The position numbers were made by a program, and so were the translations under genes. The notes beneath the pieces were generated by a model. It had not been told where the DNA came from and did no database searches. It saw nothing but the letters and a program-made list of their open reading frames with translations. DNA of 64,000 nucleotides from Ailurus styani. Its lineage: Eukaryota > Chordata > Mammalia > Carnivora > Ailuridae. The stretch is taken from contig LNAC01000339.1 of assembly GCA_002007465.1 (NCBI GenBank), forward strand, positions 248,001 to 312,000. Reading direction: 5' to 3'. Positions 46,110 through 56,342 of this stretch are shown one piece after another (the stretch's first letter is position 1; every line of letters begins with the position of its first letter).

Positions 46110-46345
46110 AACTTCAGTTAATCATATTTACTAAGCACCTAATAGGTGTCAGCTACTATGCTAGGGGCAAGCGGGGGAAAAGAACTTATAGGTGGAGAAA
46201 AGGGGAAGAGGGGCAAAGAGAGAGGAAAAGAAAACAGATGCTTTACCTACCCATGCAGAGTTTGTAGTCTATGGGAAGAAAAAATTTAAACAATTCATAG
46301 AATCAAAGTGATAATGTGAAAAGCACTTTCTTTAGGGAATTTCCC
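46110..46345 (-). mobile_element. L2 LINE 3' end, antisense
   Basis: 'atttactaagcacctaatag', 'gtgtcagctactatgctagg', 'ctacccatgcagagtttgta', 'gtctatgggaag' and 'atagaatcaaagtgataatg' match the complement of the L2 end ('gagcacctactatgtgccag', 'gcactgtgctagg', 'ctcaaggagcttacagtcta'). Confidence 0.72.
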
Positions 46346-46380
46346 TACATTTTAAAGGGCATTCTGCTGTCTAACTGAAC

Positions 46381-46400
46381 ATCATCATCATCATCATCAT
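46381..46400. repeat. (ATC)n short tandem repeat
   Basis: Nearly seven uninterrupted ATC units. Confidence 0.95.
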
Positions 46401-46526
46401 AAAAATAAAGTAAATGCAATAAATGTAGATAAAATAGCTTTAAAAAAGTGGGGGGGACATTTTTAGGGAATAGTCTTAGATTGGGTTCTCCATGAGGAAA
46501 CTTAAGGAAGGAACTTTAAGCATGTA

Positions 46527-46740
46527 AGGGCTCCTGAGTGACTCAGTGGGTTAATTGCCTGCCTTCAGTTGGGTCTTGATCCCAGACTCCAGGGGTCCTT
46601 CCAGTCCTCTGACTCCTTGCTCAGCGGGAAGTCAGCTGCTCTCTCTCCATCTGCTCCTCCCCCTGCCACCCCATTCACACTCATTCTCTCACTTGCTCAC
46701 TCTCTCAAATAAATAAAATCTTTTTTTTAAAAAAAAAAAA
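46527..46740 (+). mobile_element. Carnivore SINE, sense, diverged
   Basis: It starts 'agggctcctgagtgactcag' and continues 'ccttgctcagcgggaagtc', 'tctccatctgctcctccccc' and 'ctcaaataaataaaatctt', ending in a T8-A14 tail. The duplication (aggaactttaagca against aagaacttcaagca) lies near 46508-46522 and 46741-46754. Confidence 0.9.
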
Positions 46741-46754
46741 AAGAACTTCAAGCA

Positions 46755-47689
46755 GTTTGAGATATGATTCCAGAAAGAAGTGGGAAAGTGACACAGCAAA
46801 GCACAACAACCAACGAAAGGTGTTCATTAATGAGGGTGTTACAGCCATGAGTAACTGCAGCTCAGTCCCACTGAGAACAGTCAGAGAAACTATGTGAAAC
46901 TTGAAATAGAATCACTACATAAGACAGCTGAACAACAGGTTAGCTAAAGAATTTTGTCCATTGACAACTATTCCCCAGTGGGTGACAGTTGTTCCTGGGG
47001 ATATAAACTCTCCTCTACTTCTAGGTTATACCTGGCTTGTGGCTTAGGCAACTTCCTTAATAACTTCTGGTAGAAGAGATAAAGGTGCTTGAGATGGGAA
47101 TTTTTTAAAATTGCAGGAAACTGTCATAGCCTTGGGGAATTCAGGTGGGCAAAGGACATATGCAACAGCATATGCTTCAAGATATTGAGGTATTTTACCC
47201 ATAAAAATTGAGTATTTCACACTTTTGCTCCAACAGCCCCAGTCATCAAACATCAATTTTTTTACAGTTCACTTTGACTCTATATCCAACCACAACAAAA
47301 TTCCTAAGTGCCTTAGGTGCAACTTCCAGCTCAATTGACTACTAGTACAGTTTAGGGACAATATGAGCTGTTAAATTTTTCATTCAGGCAGCTCTTACTT
47401 AGCCCTAAACTAACTGCACCAATTCTATAAGAACAAGAAGTTCAAACAGCTTCCTTTCTTTCAGCTGCCATTGTCCATTTGGTTCCATGGAATTCTGCTG
47501 TTACCCACTCCCATTCTCTTGCAAAACAACTGCATAGAGCAATAGCTTTATTGTCTTTCCTTATTGTCTCCAATGACAAACAAGGAGGTTCTTTGTATTT
47601 TTAAGGTACAAGTAATCACTCAGTGGAGCATGAAGAGAATAGAGAAAATACTCACCTAATAGGAAACATTTATAGAGTCCTTAGTTTGA
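46755..47689. other. Unassigned interval
   Basis: No gene or repeat named. 46850-47250 is somewhat less AT-rich and might be an old LTR; there is not enough similarity to anything I know to call it. Confidence 0.4.
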
Positions 47690-47973
47690 CAACCTGAAAA
47701 AAACAGAAGATTCAAAGTCAGATACATCAGGTTTTAAGTTCTTGCTTCTCCTTTCTCTAAATATCTCATTTTAGGATATTAACTTACTTCTTGGAGCCCC
47801 AGTAAAATTGGTAAAACCCCAGTGAAATAGCATTGGTAAAATATGTATGTATCAATTATCTCATAATGATATGGTGAGGTTTGGTCAAATAACATATGCA
47901 ATATGCCTAGTACAATGGCAAGTACATAGGACACATCCAATGATGAAGACCACTATCATTGTTAATAGCAATC
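47690..47973 (+). mobile_element. MIR SINE, sense, nearly full length
   Basis: 'attcaaagtcagatacatca', 'ctttctctaaatatctcatt', 'tgtatcaattatctcataat', 'gcaatatgcctagtacaatg' and 'gcaagtacataggacacatc' track MIR from the central region to the 3' end ('cacagtgcctggcacatagt'). Confidence 0.62.
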
Positions 47974-47990
47974 ATTGTCAAGTCATTATG

Positions 47991-48312
47991 GTTTTTTTTA
48001 TTTTTATTTTTATTTTATTTTTATTCTTTGCCCAAGGGGTACAGGTCAGTGAATCATCAGGCTTACATCTTTCACAGCATTCACCAAAGCACAAACTCTC
48101 CCCAATGTCCATAACCCATCCACCCTATCCCTACCCTCACACCCCCCAGTAACCCTCAGTTTGTTTTTGTGAGATTAGGAGTCTCTTATGGTTTGTCTCC
48201 TTCCCCATCCCACCTTGTTTCATTATTTTTCCCTCCCTACCCCCCACGACTCCCCACCCTGCCCTTCAAGTTCCTGATATCAAAGAGATCATATGATAAT
48301 TGTCTTTCTCTG
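47991..48312 (-). mobile_element. Recent 5'-truncated carnivore L1 insertion, antisense (3' UTR only)
   Basis: A 320-base L1 3' end. It has a T-rich start with TTTTA units, 'ggtcagtgaatcatcaggct', 'ccccaatgtccataacccat', 'ccagtaaccctcagtttgtt' and 'gagtctcttatggtttgtct'. A perfect 17-base duplication, ATTGTCAAGTCATTATG, lies at 47974-47990 and 48313-48329. The intact duplication and low apparent decay make it one of the youngest insertions here. Confidence 0.92.
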
Positions 48313-48329
48313 ATTGTCAAGTCATTATG

Positions 48330-48862
48330 TTTACATGCCACAAACCATGAAGATGATATTGATGAATCTTCCTGAAAATTATATATCAAGTAGATGTTAA
48401 AACAATTTTAATTTCCCTCAAAGACCAATATTACTTATCCAATTTCTTTGCTGTTACATACTATATTTCTTTGGCTTATTAGGTGTTAATCCATAGAGTT
48501 GAAAGACAAAATTTTGTGTATTACATAATAGAAATTTAAACCAGAGAGTCCCTATCTAAATTTCAACAACGGTGGATATGTTAAAAATATGTTAACAAAT
48601 ATGTGTGTTAAATCCATCCATGAAAGTACAACTCCTGCTATTACCTATTAATATCATCACCAATGTTTTTTATCATTCCTTTGAACTTTTCAAAATGTAT
48701 TTTACATCACCACTTTGAACTTTAAATCTTTAAAGATATTTCTGAAACTATATAAGAGTACAACTAAGAGCAGAAATATCTCTACATGGGAAAACAAATC
48801 CATTTAATTGTTTGAGGGGAAAAAAACAAAAAAACGAAAAAACCCTCTCCCTTAGAGTATTT
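48330..48862. other. Unassigned AT-rich interval
   Basis: Nothing recognised. Confidence 0.5.
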
Positions 48863-48877
48863 AGAACTCCCTGGTTC

Positions 48878-49066
48878 AGCGCCTGGGTGGCTCAGTGGGT
48901 TAAAGCCTCTGCCTTAGGCTCAGGTCATGATCTCAGGGTCCTGGGATCGAGGCCCACATCGGGCTCTCTGCTCAGCAGGGAGCCTGCTTCCTCCTCTCTC
49001 TCTATGCCTGCCTCTCTGCCTACTTGTAATCTCTCTCTCTCTGTCATATAAATTAAAAAAAAAAAA
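48878..49066 (+). mobile_element. Young carnivore SINE, sense
   Basis: 'gcgcctgggtggctcagtgg', 'gttaaagcctctgccttagg' and 'gggatcgaggcccacatcgg', ending in a pure A14 run. A 15-base duplication with one mismatch, AGAACTCCCTGGTTC against AGAACTCACTGGTTC, lies at 48863-48877 and 49068-49082. Confidence 0.96.
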
Positions 49067-49082
49067 AAGAACTCACTGGTTC

Positions 49083-50420
49083 TTCTTCAAATATACGTAC
49101 AGTTATCCTCCATTTGAGATAAACCAGTAGAACTTACATTCTTTTGTTATTCACTGTAAGTTATAATGATGCTGGACATTAACATTCCCCATTTATTTAG
49201 GCAGGATTTGCAAATACAATTTTGTTTACTTTTCATCTCTATCTACACCCAAAAGAGAAACATTGAAAATAAAACTATGTTTCTCAAAAATCAAATGATT
49301 CACATCAATTCATGGAGAATGGATATGGGAAATCTTTGTCTCCTTGTTTTCAAGGTATCAGGGTTACATATAAGAACTTAGTTAAAACAATATGCTGCCT
49401 CCAAATATGTTTGGAGGTTTTCTAACTGCCCACCTATTTACAAAGGTCATCACTCACTAGTGTGATAGTTCCAAAAGATTGGCACCTTACTTACAAGGGG
49501 CATTTTTCTTGTACAGAATCTTGTAGGTTACACACCACACCTGAATAACTAGGAAGAGGAAAATGATGAGTAGTAAAAACATTACCTACAGGCTGACAGC
49601 GCCAGAGAGTAAGGATTTACACTAAATTGGAGTGAGAAATGCCTTACCACTGGGAAAGGATAACCAGTAGCTGACCTCAAATAGGAAAAAGAACAAGAAC
49701 TCAATCATTTGGAAATAATAATATAAATTCATGCTGTTCTTTCATTTATATATATATATAAAGAACCAATTACCTAAAAATATTTTATTATATATTATGG
49801 GGATTTCATGAGGAATAAGAAAAAAATCCTAACTCAATAAACTTTGTTTTTTAAAAGAAATCACAAATGTATACTCCACCGGAGTTTTTATAAAAGGTAG
49901 AAAGTACTCCACCCACCTTTTTAAATACACAGTTCAACAAAAATTTGTCACTCATTTATAGAATATGAAAAAATGCATATTTGTTATTATTCCCAATTTT
50001 TTTTTTATTTTTCCTTCTAGGAATCAACAAATATAAATAAAAATGGGTGTCTCTAATCATGTTCTGTGGTGTCTCTTATCATGTCGTGTGATTCTTTTGT
50101 AGTTCTACATAATTTATTATATTTTCACTGCATAATTTATATATTTTCACTATATATTAAATATATATTTTTTCACTAGATTTTCCTATGTCTTAACTAT
50201 GTCTATTTACTAGATCTGTTTGCATCTTACATTGTATAGTGGAACTCTACTGGTACCTTTTTATGTCTTTATTTTCTCCTTCAAATCTATTTATCTTGTG
50301 TATGCCTGCTAGTAAGGTTATCTAGGGCATAATTACTACTTTTTATCATTAAATAAGGGCATATGCTACTTTTTATCATTAATGACATTTTTCCATTGTA
50401 AAATCAATTGATTATTTTTT
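49083..50420. other. Unassigned AT-rich interval
   Basis: No gene. A short (TA)n run lies near 49748-49760. Near 50305-50385 a direct repeat is visible: 'ctactttttatcattaa' occurs twice about 30 bases apart. Otherwise nothing recognised. Confidence 0.5.
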
Positions 50421-50436
50421 AGCTGATTATTTTTTT

Positions 50437-50627
50437 AAAGATTTTATTTATTTATTTCACAGAGGGAGAGAGAGATCACAAGTAGGCTGAGAGGCAGGCA
50501 GAGAGAGAGGGGGAAACAGGCTCCCCGCTGAGCAGAGAGCCCACCGCGGGCCTCGATCCCAGAACCCTGAGATCATGACCCGAGCGGAAGGCAGAGGCTT
50601 TAACCCACTGAGCCACCCGGGTGCCCT
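50437..50627 (-). mobile_element. Carnivore SINE, antisense (left member of a stacked pair)
   Basis: A near-consensus antisense copy: 'aaagattttatttatttatt', 'ctgagcagagagcccaccgc', 'cactgagccacccgggtgcc'. The target duplication 'agctgattatttttt' precedes it (50421-50436) and 'aactgattatttttt' follows it (50628-50644). Confidence 0.95.
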
Positions 50628-50644
50628 AACTGATTATTTTTTAA

Positions 50645-50835
50645 TAGATTTTTTTTTTTTATTTCTTTATTTGACAGAGAGAGACATAGCCAGAGAGGGA
50701 GCACAAGCAGGGGGAGTGGGAGAGGGAGAAGCAGTCTTCCTGCCAAGCAGCACGACATGGGCCTCCATCCCAGGACACTGGGACCATGACCCAAGCTGAA
50801 GGCAGACGCTAACGACTGAGCCACCCAGGCACCCC
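50645..50835 (-). mobile_element. Carnivore SINE, antisense (right member of a stacked pair)
   Basis: A distinct subfamily from its neighbour ('gggagcacaagcagggggag', 'cgactgagccacccaggcac'). It starts directly after the middle target copy and is followed by a third copy, 'aactgattattttta' (50836-50850). Both insertions used the same T-rich target. Confidence 0.95.
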
Positions 50836-50850
50836 AACTGATTATTTTTA

Positions 50851-51129
50851 ATCCATAATTTGGTGTTTGTTCATAGCTTTAAATCTTAGTCTCAAAGATA
50901 TACAAACGTGAGGAATAAACTGACAAAAATCTTTAACTTTATGAAAGGCAACTACTAGCAAAAAGACTAATTCTAAAAAAATTAATATCTAATAAATGGT
51001 ACATTCTTTATAATTTAAAATGTTAAATAAGCAACATAAAATTTATACATAATATGTGCTTTACTGTCAGGTATATGAGGTGCTAACACTTTGACCAAGA
51101 AATCCGGCAAGATGAGGGATTTGAAAGTA
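50851..51129. other. Unassigned AT-rich interval
   Basis: Nothing recognised; the right end may already be decayed L2. Confidence 0.45.
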
Positions 51130-51605
51130 ACTAGATTGGAAGTGTGTGGGACTATTTTACATAGAGTTGTCAGTCAAAGGCGGCCTTTCTAAAGAGGTAA
51201 CATTTGAATATACATGGGAATGAAATAAAATAATGATCTATGCAAATCTTTAGGGAAAAAGTGTTCCAGACCAAAGGACCTAGGTTAGGCATATACTAAG
51301 TATAATGCTAATATATACTTCAATATACTAAGCGTATTGAAGGAACAAGAAATAGTTCAATCACAGTAAGTCAGAAGGGGTTAGATAATGTGTAACATTG
51401 TATCTTATGGAAAATACTTAGGATTTTATTCTTTAAATGTAATGATAACCTTCTGGAGAGTTTTAGACAGAGAAATGATAGGATATCATTTATGTTTGAG
51501 ATGGTTCATTACCTGCTGAGCAAGGAAAAAAATATATTATATGCAGGGAGAAAGTTAAGGAGGCTATTGCTATCCTGTAGGGCATGTGACGGTAGCTTCC
51601 CCATT
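51130..51605 (-). mobile_element. L2 LINE, 3' part, antisense
   Basis: 'ggcctttctaaagaggtaac', 'atttgaatatacatgggaat', 'aaaaagtgttccagaccaaa', 'tacttaggattttattcttt' and 'gttaaggaggctattgctat' follow the same L2 complement order as the copy at 26085-28720 ('ctctctgaggaggtgacatt', 'gagcattccag', 'ttggattttattc', 'ggaggctattgcagta'). Confidence 0.65.
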
Positions 51606-51629
51606 CCGAAGTCTTGTTTTGTTTCTAGA

Positions 51630-51740
51630 TAAAGGAAGCTCCTGGAGTGCAAGACTTAGAGTGTGTATTTATTTTCCTCATGCCTAGAAGAGGACATGCC
51701 ACAAAATAAGCACTCAAAGATACCTCAAGGATGAGTAAAA
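51630..51740 (+). repeat. Possible L2/MIR 3' end, sense
   Basis: 'catgcctagaagaggacatg', 'ccacaaaataagcactcaaa' resembles 'cacagtgcctggcacatagt', 'aggcactcaataaa'. Short and diverged. Confidence 0.38.
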
Positions 51741-52446
51741 TAGAATAAAATAGTGATGACAACTGAGTTTTAGTGTGAGACAGGAAGTAACCTAAAGACA
51801 GAAATTCTCTTGAAATTTTTTTTATAAATTTTACAATGTAACAATATCTCAATAGATGAACTTTAAATGAAGTGCCTGCCTATAGGAGACTAAATTTTTT
51901 CTCAATAAATTATACCATGCATACCATGAAAGTTCTAACAAGTGAAGATATTTCCTCTGCTATACTTTAATACATAAATTAATATAAAAACCAAACTTGG
52001 TAATACTATTGATGTAGAATCATTACAATGTACTATATTTTAATCGGTTTCTTTTCATAAGGGTCTTATCGTAACATGGTGTGTCACAAGAAGCCTCAGA
52101 GGGAAAGAGGAGTTCTAAAACTGGGTGACCTTTGACAAAATTTTGAGTTTCTTACTTATAGATTAGGATCAACTTTCTGTTTTCTCTAACTAAGAAAGTT
52201 ATTTATTACAAGAAACCAATACAGTGATATATCTGAAAGCAATTTGATAAGTTCCAGGTGCTGCAAATTTATAAACTATTATTATGCCAACATATTATCT
52301 AAAGTTAGTTAACATGGCACATATGATGGTGACTTTATGTCCCTTGTACCTCCTGTTACTGCATTATTGCCCTACATGTTGGACCATCAAGTCTGTCTGG
52401 CCTTTTATATATTTTGTTTTCAATCCTATTTATTTTATTCTCATAG
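51741..52446. other. Unassigned AT-rich interval
   Basis: Nothing recognised. Confidence 0.5.
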
Positions 52447-52641
52447 TCAGTGACTCCCAAACTTGACCACATATCAGTATCATCTGATGAACTCATTAAA
52501 ACAGATTACTGGGTCCCACCCCCAGGATTTCCGAATGTTTATTTCTTCATAAATTCTGAGATTTTTTTTTTTTAGAATTTTTATTTCAGCAGATACGGTA
52601 ACTGTTACCATTCTGGACACCACTTTCAGAACTACTTCTTA
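52447..52641 (+). mobile_element. MER5A-type hAT-Charlie DNA transposon (non-autonomous)
   Basis: It starts with the terminal repeat 'cagtgactcccaaact' and continues 'catcagtatcatctgatgaa'-like sequence, 'ggtcccacccccaggatttc' and 'gaatgtttatttcttcataa', ending 'actttcagaactactt', the diverged inverted terminal repeat (caaagtttgagaaccactg-type). A T-rich stretch at 52560-52575 interrupts the centre. Length near 195 bases fits MER5A. Confidence 0.75.
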
Positions 52642-52683
52642 TGGAGATATTGATCATCTAGCAGGGTTAAGAAAGAATGTTTG

Positions 52684-52733
52684 TTTATTTATTTATTTAT
52701 TTATTTATTCATTCATTCATTCATTTATTTATT
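52684..52733. repeat. (TTTA)n/(TTCA)n tetranucleotide repeat
   Basis: About seven TTTA units, four TTCA units and two further TTTA units. The compound structure suggests point mutation of one unit followed by spread. Confidence 0.95.
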
Positions 52734-53158
52734 GAACTCTCAATCATTTTGTACCCAGAATATCTCTGGAACTATGTACAACTATGAAAATAAACACTTC
52801 TTGTGGAAAAAATATTCAAGTAATCACAAACAAATCTGAACATTTTTATGACTAACATTCTCCTACATGGGAACTTTCCTGAATGAGCTAAAGACATAAA
52901 TCTAAATTCTAGGTGGCAGAGACAAATCCATCTCTTACAAGAGTTGAAAGTTGAAATTACAGATCTCTTATTAATTATATTATAATAATTAAAGTGTAAG
53001 ATTACAGGTGTGGTATCCAACACATATATTATTTCTTTATTCAGAGGAGTAACAATATTTTTAGTGTAACTATAGTTTTGATAACATTTTTTTTACTATG
53101 ACTAAAAAATCAATCAGTAATTTTTTAAAGCAGCTGAAGAATCTATTGGAAGTATAAG
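52734..53158. other. Unassigned AT-rich interval
   Basis: Nothing recognised. Confidence 0.5.
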
Positions 53159-53168
53159 AAATATTCTA

Positions 53169-53369
53169 GGGCGCCTGGGTGGCTCAGTGGGTTAAAGCCG
53201 CTGCCTTCGGCTCAGGTCATGATCCCAGGGTCCTGGGATCGAGGCCCACATCGGGCTCTCTGCTCGGCAGGGAGCCTGCTTCCTCCTCTCTCCTCTCTCT
53301 CTGCCTGCCTCTCTGCCTACTTGTAATCTCTCTCTCTGTGTCAAATGAATAAATAAAATCTTTAAAAAA
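53169..53369 (+). mobile_element. Young carnivore (mustelid-type) SINE, sense
   Basis: Nearly identical to the copy at 23261-23453, with the same diagnostic 'gttaaagccgctgccttcgg', 'ggatcgaggcccacatcggg' and 'gtcaaatgaataaataaaat' but a longer CT block. The perfect duplication, AAATATTCTA, lies at 53159-53168 and 53370-53379. Confidence 0.97.
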
Positions 53370-53379
53370 AAATATTCTA

Positions 53380-53760
53380 CCAAAATTATTTTGGAGAAAA
53401 TTTACAATAACCATAAAGACAAAGGAACCTGGGTAGAGACATATAGAGCATGCTCTCAGCTTTAGAAAAATTAAAGCCAAGTTAAAGTTCACGAACTAGG
53501 TTCTATTTCCAAAATTTCTATTTAAATGGCATATAACTTCACTTGCCTCTTTCTTGCTGTATCACATTATCATGGGTATTAATGACTGCCTTCTCCTTAG
53601 TATAGAAGCATGATACTGTCCTTCCTGGACTCCAAATGGGTTTTCACATATTTACATATAAAAGAAACAAAACTATTCTTAACATCTATCTCTGAGCCAA
53701 AACTTTCTATGAAGAAAAAAAAAATTAGGGACATATACTTACATATATGCGCATGCGTGA

Positions 53761-53763
<3 letters not shown>
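53380..53763. other. Unassigned interval
   Basis: No gene or repeat recognised; a short run of A lies near 53716. Confidence 0.5.

Positions 53764-53793
<30 letters not shown>
53764..53793. repeat. (CA)15 microsatellite
   Basis: Fifteen uninterrupted CA units, preceded by 'gcgcatgcgtgagcg', an alternating purine-pyrimidine sequence. Confidence 0.97.
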
Positions 53794-53794
<1 letters not shown>

Positions 53795-53827
53795 TCAAGA
53801 ATGAGAGGTGAATGAACTAAAGAACAA

Positions 53828-53875
53828 TGATATTTCATTGCCCCCCTCAATTGATATTTCATTGCCCCCCTCAAT
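53828..53875. repeat. Perfect 24-base tandem duplication
   Basis: A 24-base unit containing 'attgcccccctcaat' occurs twice head to tail without a mismatch (53828-53851 and 53852-53875). Confidence 0.97.
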
Positions 53876-55859
53876 AGATAACAGTCTCCCCTAAATTCAG
53901 TTAATTTTTGATCATGGTACAATTAATTTGACAGTATGCCTCGTTCAAGGCTTTAATGAATAAATGAGAAACTACAAAGTAGGAGTGCAAGATATAGAAA
54001 ACTTGATTTAAGAAAATGGAAATTCTGTTTCCAAAGGGGGGAAATTGAATTAATATTAAAAGATCTACTCCTTCTATGCTTGTTTGTCTATTTGGGTGTG
54101 AGTGTTTAGTTGTTACCTTGACTCTTGGTCAGAAGGCCTGACCAATTTTGAATGGAATGCTGCGACTGCTTCCATTTTCCCTTTGGGGACTTCAATGTAC
54201 CTGCATACTAGGATTTCTTAGTGCACATAAAACCACTGGAGTTAAGACACTCACCATGGTTCTTTAGCTAATTTGAAGAAATGCTGAGGAAAAACACATC
54301 CTATGTTATGAAGAAACTTAATATTACTCTCTTCTAAAAATTCTGCGTAATAATGAGAAACAGTTTGCATATGCTAGAGTCTCTTTCCTTTAGTGATGAT
54401 TTGCTTCAGTGGAGTTGTCATATTAACTTGGACCTCCTCCGAGAGTCCTCCCCCTCAACTGCCAACATTAGTATTTCCATTCTGGGAATGTCTGTTCTAT
54501 TGGTTCACTTTCAGGTTTTGGTCACAGGTGAGATGTACAATTCTCAGATGCCGGAAGATGGGGAAGGTTCTAGTGAAGCTTGAACAACCACAATTCAGTA
54601 GAGGCCAGAATGACTAATCTCACTGCTACTTATTCAGAATTAGTTTTCCACAGGTGACAAAACAAGTCTCAGTAGAGACTTCAAAGCATTAGTATCTGCC
54701 TCCAAATGCCTGAGAGAACTGTACTCTTGAATTCATTTATAAAGATGTGCTTACCTAAAATAAAAACAAGTTTTACAGTTTAAAACTAAGATAGCAATCC
54801 CTTAATAAATCCTTCAATTTCCTACCCCTCTTGCTTAAAGGAACAACCAATCAAGCATAGTACATTCATTAAAACAGCCTCTTCCTAAAGTGCTTTGAGA
54901 ATATATATGCAAAGCAATATTTGGGAAGAAAATATGCCAACAGTTCAGCCTTTCCAATCCAGGAATAAATAGGTCCAATTGCTTTATAAATTGCTATAGA
55001 AAGTATCAATATAATGTATAATTTCAAATGCTTATCCTGACATCTAAAAATCTATATGCATTTCCATTAGAAGATAGAAACTTTTATTGAGCCAGGGCCC
55101 CTGTGGGAAATTCTGAGCTTGCACACCAAGACTCTTGGCCATTAGCCGTGTGTCTGTTCCTCCACCCTCAGAGAAAAAACAGGCTTCATAAATTGTCAGT
55201 AGTGTTCCTGCTTCATTGGAATCACAGACTATTTTATTCCAAAAAGATAATTTTCGAGAGTTACAATGAAGAACATGAAACAACAGACCATACCAGAAAA
55301 CTCTCATATGTCTTTCTCTCTTGAAACATTAAACATACTCACTTTATAAAAATTCTATTAGAGACTAGGTAGTGAGTTTCACATGACCCCAAATAAAATT
55401 TATGACTTGATGTGATTCCTGTTTTAAATGCTCAATTTTAAGTAAAAATAGAACACCTTACCTCTGCAAAGTATTAGCCAAGCAGTGCCCATGGATCTTA
55501 ATAATGGAAAATATTTTCCTTGTTTGCCCACCAAAAAGCAGGAATGGGTTAGGGTGAAGTGGGATGTGTAGTGTGTGGATATGCATTGAGTGTTGGAAGT
55601 CCTCTCCAATTCAGACTTCTGAAATAAATAAAAGAATCTCCATAGTAGTAGTAGTTGAGGCAACAAGGAGGATTATATTTAATTACTGCTTTGAAGAAGT
55701 TTAAGATATTTAACACTATATTTAACACTTTAAAAAATTAAAAATCTTTTTGACTGATATGTTATAGGAGTTCTTATTCTTGTATTCGTTCCTCTAAAAA
55801 GATAATCAACTAATTAATTCAGAATGTAGAAAGTGTAGTGTCTACTGTAGTCATCTTAA
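53876..55859. other. Unassigned interval
   Basis: About 2 kb with no recognised repeat. Frames at 54353-54583, 54393-54617, 55044-55307 and 55424-55666 overlap each other on both strands and have no recognisable domain. The interval is a candidate for single-copy non-coding sequence. Confidence 0.45.
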
Positions 55860-56340
55860 GCTTTGTGGTAATCACTACAGTAGAGTGGCTTAAAATATGT
55901 AGCATGATTTGCTCAAGACTGGGGAATGACTGGTTTTGAAATTATTGCTTCAGTTCACTCATTGGGTCATCTTGAAGCTTCTTCACTTGCATAATTGTCT
56001 GGCACCTGAGGTAGGGATTTTTCAACAGGAATTGGAACAGGTAAGCCTCCTCTGGCATTTCTGTCTCTCTTTCCCTCTCTCTAGTCTTTCCACAAGAGAG
56101 TCCCATCACTTCTCAGTGATTGAAGTAACACCCAGAGCTAATATTCAAAGAGATACTAGGAAAAGCTGCATGCTTTTTGCTAACATAGTTCGAAACAACA
56201 GTGTCATTTCTACCACATTCTTTTCTTCTGGGCTGTCCCAAAGCATGGCTCATTTTCAAGGGGAGGGGATATTAACTCCTCTTTTTGTTGGGGAAAGAAT
56301 ATCAGAATTTATAAACACCTGGGCAAGCAAGGTATCAAAG
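55860..56340 (-). mobile_element. LTR-type mammal-wide repeat, antisense
   Basis: 'gtcatcttgaagcttcttca', 'cttgcataattgtctggcac', 'aagctgcatgctttttgcta' and 'ttttcaaggggaggggatat' follow the same antisense LTR family as 38455-38790 ('tcatctggaggcttcttcac', 'tgcatggccttttatgac', 'ttcaaggggaggggaca'). The 135-codon plus-strand frame at 55936-56343 lies entirely in this repeat. Its ends are approximate. Confidence 0.48.
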
Positions 56341-56342
56341 TA

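Noticed and set aside
46381..46400. Spaced repeats as a CRISPR array
   Set aside because: It is a plain trinucleotide microsatellite in a mammalian genome, with no spacer-repeat organisation anywhere in the window.
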